NCBI RefSeq assembly: GCF_018854015.1
Contig: NZ_JAAXYO010000182.1
Location: forward strand, 70,290-134,289
Origin: Igneacidithiobacillus copahuensis
GTDB lineage: Bacteria; Pseudomonadota; Gammaproteobacteria; Acidithiobacillales; Acidithiobacillaceae
Reading direction: 5' to 3'
Length of the DNA: 64,000 nucleotides
Shown here: positions 61,546-64,000 of the stretch, one piece after another
How positions within the stretch are numbered: position 1 is the stretch's first letter
How the letters are laid out: each line of letters opens with the position of its first letter
Translations under genes and position numbers: made by a program
The notes under the pieces: model-generated
Database searches by the model: none
What the model was told of the DNA's origin: nothing
Seen by the model: the letters and a program-made list of their open reading frames with translations, nothing else

Positions 61546-62742
61546 ATGCCTGAACTTAGTGTAGCTCCCCTTTCCTTGTATGTGCATCTTCCCTGGTGCA
61601 AAGCCAAATGCCCATACTGTGATTTCAACTCCTACGCTGCGGCAGAGTTTCCCGCGGAGCGGTATGTCGATGCCCTGATCGTCGATCTGGAGCGCGAACT
61701 CCCGCGCGTTTGGGGACGCCAAGTGCACACTATCTTTTTTGGCGGCGGCACGCCAAGCCTCTTTCCCGCCGTATCTCTGGATCGTCTGCTCTGCGCCATT
61801 CGCGCTCGCCTGCGTTTGGCGCCGCAGGTGGAAATCAGTCTGGAAGCCAACCCCGGCGCCGTGGATGCAGCCGCATTTCAGGGATTTCGCGATGCGGGAA
61901 TCAATCGCTTGTCGCTTGGCGTGCAATCCTTTGATGATCGTTTTTTGCAAGCCTTGGGCCGGATACACGACGCCCGTGCCGCGCATCTAGCCATCGAGGC
62001 GCTACAAAACGCCGGCTTCGACAATTGGAATCTGGATCTGATTTTTGCCTTGCCGGCTCAGGATCTTGTCGCCGCGCAGCGAGACCTGCGCGCTGCGCTG
62101 GCCCATCAGCCTCCCCATCTGTCCCTCTACCAACTGACCCTGGAGCCAGGTACCCCATTCGCCACGCAAATTCCCGCGCAGTTGCCCGACCCGGACTCGG
62201 CTGCCGAAATGGAGGAAGTGCTACGCAGCGAACTGGCCGCCGCCGGATTGCAGCGCTACGAGGTATCGGCGCACGCACGCTCTGGCCGACAGTGCCGGCA
62301 CAATCGAAATTACTGGTTGTATGGTGATTATCTGGGCATTGGCGCGGGCGCACACGAAAAGATCACCTTGCCGGGGCAGGGCATCTGGCGTAGCCGCAAG
62401 GCGCCACGTCCAGAGAGTTATATGGCCGCAGCGCTGCGAGGGGAAGGGCAATTGGCCGAGGAACATTGGGTGCCAACGGAGGAGAGACCCTTCGAATTTT
62501 TTCTCAACGCCTTGCGTTTATTGGAGGGATTTGACGAAGAGTTGTTCGAGGAGCGAACGGGAATCAGCTTCCTGTTGGTAGAGGCACGTCTGCGCCAAGC
62601 TCAGCGGGATGGATTGATGCGGCGGGAAGGGCGCCACTGGCGCCCCACGCCTCTGGGATTGAACTGGCTCAATCAACTCTGTCGCCAGTTTCTGCCCAAG
62701 GCGCGCACAATTCAGTCGCGCCCCATTGTCTCGGCTTCATGA
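61546..62742 (+). CDS. hemW: radical SAM heme chaperone HemW
   Basis: A 398-residue protein related to coproporphyrinogen III oxidase but acting as heme chaperone. The radical SAM cluster motif is CKAKCPYCDF near the N-terminus, followed by HTIFFGGGTPSLF, LEANPGAVDAAAFQGFRDAGINRLSLGVQSF and the C-terminal HemN domain with WLYGDYLGIGAGAHEK. The ATG at 61546 gives the standard start. It is divergent from the LON-domain gene with almost no gap, so promoters must lie within the coding ends. Confidence 0.93.
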   Translation: MPELSVAPLSLYVHLPWCKAKCPYCDFNSYAAAEFPAERYVDALIVDLERELPRVWGRQVHTIFFGGGTPSLFPAVSLDRLLCAIRARLRLAPQVEISLEANPGAVDAAAFQGFRDAGINRLSLGVQSFDDRFLQALGRIHDARAAHLAIEALQNAGFDNWNLDLIFALPAQDLVAAQRDLRAALAHQPPHLSLYQLTLEPGTPFATQIPAQLPDPDSAAEMEEVLRSELAAAGLQRYEVSAHARSGRQCRHNRNYWLYGDYLGIGAGAHEKITLPGQGIWRSRKAPRPESYMAAALRGEGQLAEEHWVPTEERPFEFFLNALRLLEGFDEELFEERTGISFLLVEARLRQAQRDGLMRREGRHWRPTPLGLNWLNQLCRQFLPKARTIQSRPIVSAS

Positions 62743-63023
62743 CCCGTAATGGAGCCTTCGGTAAAGAGGTACTCGCGCAGCTCCTTGTCGAGGCGCGGCA
62801 GCTTACGCCGCAGCCATTCCAGCACCATGGCCGCATGCTCGATTTCCTCGTCGCGGTTATGGGCTAATACGGCTTTGAGTGCGGGGTCTTGGCAGGCATC
62901 GGCGCGCTGTTGGTACCAGTCGACGGCCTCGAACTCTTCCATCAGGGAGCTGATGGCGCGGTGGATATCCAGGGTATCCGGGCTCAATTTTTCCAGGGGT
63001 TCATGCAGGCTTTCGTGGGCCAT
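62712..63023 (-). CDS. encapsulin-type ferritin-like protein (EncFtn family), no cargo tail
   Basis: A 103-residue two-helix protein strongly resembling encapsulated ferritins. It reads ESLHEPLEKLSPDTLDIHRAISSLMEEFEAVDWYQQRADA, then AHNRDEEIEHAAMVLEWLRRK and REYLFTEGSIT. The ferroxidase ligands fit Glu32, Trp36-Tyr37, Glu59/Glu60, Glu62 and His63. Family members loaded into encapsulin shells end in a short Gly-Ser-Leu-Arg-type targeting peptide; this one stops at ETMGRD without it. No encapsulin shell gene is nearby. GGAG precedes the ATG. The 3' end overlaps hemW by 31 bases. Confidence 0.87.
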   Translation of the reverse strand: MAHESLHEPLEKLSPDTLDIHRAISSLMEEFEAVDWYQQRADACQDPALKAVLAHNRDEEIEHAAMVLEWLRRKLPRLDKELREYLFTEGSITGHEAETMGRD

Positions 63024-63049
63024 GGCTTGTCTCCGTTCGGTGTCTGTGA

Positions 63050-63817
63050 ATGCCTCCTAAGCATAGCCGCGGGCAACGCCCAAGACCAGGGCGGCGCTTT
63101 GGCTTGGCGCGGATTCTGTCCAAGCGTGGGCTCTGTTCCCGTACCACGGCGGCAGAATGGGTGCGCGCGGGACGGGTGAGCGTGGCTGGAGAAATCATTA
63201 CCGATCCTGAGCAGGGTTTTCTTTTGCATCAAGCTGCGATCACAGTCGACGGAGCCTTGGTAGCGGCGCCAGAGCGCCGCGTCCTCCTCCTGCATAAACC
63301 CCACGGCTATCTCGTAACCCGAAGCGACACGCAGGGACGCCGGACGATCTACGAACTTATCCCCGGAGACGGCTGGTTAGCTCCTGTAGGGCGTCTGGAT
63401 CAGGCGAGTAGCGGCGTGCTACTGCTTACCAATGACCCCGCCTGGGCACAGACCCTGCTCGATCCGGAAAGCCATCTTCCCAAGCGCTATCATGTGCAGA
63501 TCCGTCCTCCTCTTGCCGCAGAGCAGATCGCGACCCTCGCAGCGGGTCCGCAGATCGAAGGTGTGCAATACCGTCCCATGGACATCCGCGAAATCCGCTG
63601 TGGGGGAAAGACTCAGTGGCTCGAATTCATGCTGATCGAAGGTCGTAACCGGCAGATTCGCCGCCTGCTAGACAACCAGGGCCGCATAGTGCTGCGATTG
63701 ATTCGAATTGCCATCGGCACACTGGAGCTCGGCACCCTGCGCCCGGGTGAGTGGCGAGAGCTTTCTGCGCAAGAGATCCGTGGTCTGATGGAAAAAGCGT
63801 CCGCCAGGGTGGATTGA
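63050..63817 (+). CDS. RsuA-family rRNA pseudouridine synthase
   Basis: A 255-residue enzyme with an N-terminal S4 RNA-binding domain (RILSKRGLCSRTTAAEWVRAGRVSVAGE) and the catalytic domain with the conserved Asp in VGRLDQASSGVLLLTND. The C-terminal motif is EGRNRQIRRLLDNQG. It could be RluE- or RluB-like; the exact target uridine cannot be assigned. It is divergent from the ferritin-like gene and precedes tRNA-Arg. Confidence 0.88.
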   Translation: MPPKHSRGQRPRPGRRFGLARILSKRGLCSRTTAAEWVRAGRVSVAGEIITDPEQGFLLHQAAITVDGALVAAPERRVLLLHKPHGYLVTRSDTQGRRTIYELIPGDGWLAPVGRLDQASSGVLLLTNDPAWAQTLLDPESHLPKRYHVQIRPPLAAEQIATLAAGPQIEGVQYRPMDIREIRCGGKTQWLEFMLIEGRNRQIRRLLDNQGRIVLRLIRIAIGTLELGTLRPGEWRELSAQEIRGLMEKASARVD

Positions 63818-63854
63818 CTCGCCGCCGCATGATCGGTATTCTTCGTCCCTCGCA

Positions 63855-63931
63855 GCGCTCGTAGCTCAGCCGGATAGAGCAACTGACTACGAATCAGTAG
63901 GTCGGGAGTTCGAATCTCTCCGAGCGCGCCA
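63855..63931 (+). tRNA. tRNA-Arg (anticodon ACG)
   Basis: A full cloverleaf folds. The acceptor stem is GCGCTCG/CGAGCGC, the D arm is GCTC...GAGC, and the anticodon stem ACTGA/TCAGT holds the loop CTACGAA (anticodon ACG). The T arm carries TTCGAAT and CCA is encoded at 63929-63931. The first anticodon base would be edited to inosine to read CGN codons. Confidence 0.97.
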
Positions 63932-63935
63932 AATA

Positions 63936-63979
63936 AAACAGGCACTTAGCGCAATCGGCTAGGTGCCTGTTTGATTTTT
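63936..63979 (+). terminator. rho-independent terminator after tRNA-Arg
   Basis: A 15-base stem (AAACAGGCACTTAGC against GCTAGGTGCCTGTTT, one G-T pair) with a 7-base loop is followed by GATTTTT. It ends the tRNA transcript 4 bases past the CCA. Confidence 0.85.
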
Positions 63980-64000
63980 CGCTGCAAATACGCTGCAATT

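Overview
The window looks like a chromosomal segment of an acidophilic, chemolithotrophic sulfur oxidiser, most likely Acidithiobacillus; the species is not settled by the sequence alone. The reasons are GC-rich housekeeping genes with a Beta/Gammaproteobacteria-like gene order (dnaX-ybaB-recR; rnc-era-recO-pdxJ-acpS), several efflux systems, a glutamate decarboxylase, a copper-peptide (bufferin/Hvf) cluster and secreted Trp/Gly-rich proteins resembling sulfur-globule or surface proteins. This taxonomic call is inference.

Layout. 1-9455 (+) is housekeeping: dnaX (3' part), ybaB, recR, amt, nnrD, bioA, a CBS protein, tsaE, mutL and miaA, mostly with overlapping ends. 9495-14178 (+) is a four-gene FUSC-type exporter (outer-membrane factor, FUSC pump, DUF1656 peptide, HlyD adaptor). 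14232-21554 (+) is a nine-gene overlapping run: rnc, era, recO, pdxJ, acpS, ugd, an HldE kinase-domain gene, ttcA and hslO. 21558-24162 (-) holds a hemerythrin-domain protein, a TolC protein whose promoter carries a TetR-type palindrome, and a GNAT enzyme. 24460-29200 holds a YrhK protein, a DUF4232 lipoprotein, pabB, a flippase-like membrane protein and gadB. 29337-32257 (+) is a PspA envelope-stress operon with two UPF0145/YbjQ-type proteins. Facing it and overlapping its 3' end is a three-gene MNIO-type RiPP cluster (33 kb, -) whose precursor has three EGNCSR(M/S)MG repeats.

34.2-38.0 kb is an accessory patch: an IS3 remnant, a LysR-pirin-isochorismatase module, and an ISNCY-like remnant whose end cuts into the 5' end of a ppk2 gene. 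38.8-50.5 kb is the most unusual part. A roughly 10-kb leftward gene series (adaptor, RND permease, Pro-rich repeat protein, two Trp/Gly-rich secreted proteins, two TPR-like anchored proteins, a small membrane protein and a PAS-AAA+-Fis sigma-54 activator) diverges from a rightward pair (a third Trp/Gly-rich protein and a third TPR-like protein). Two nearly identical sigma-54 promoters face outwards from the 516-bp AT-rich gap between the arms, which also carries repeated TGTTGC hexamers. I read this as one autoregulated, sigma-54-dependent cell-surface/export system, probably not described as a unit.

50.5-64 kb holds an SCP2-like protein, a PAS-GGDEF-EAL signalling protein, a second full RND tripartite pump (permease, adaptor, outer-membrane factor) behind an aspartate-type aminotransferase gene, a LON-domain protein, hemW, an encapsulin-type ferritin without a cargo tail, an RsuA-family pseudouridine synthase, and tRNA-Arg(ACG) followed by a strong terminator.
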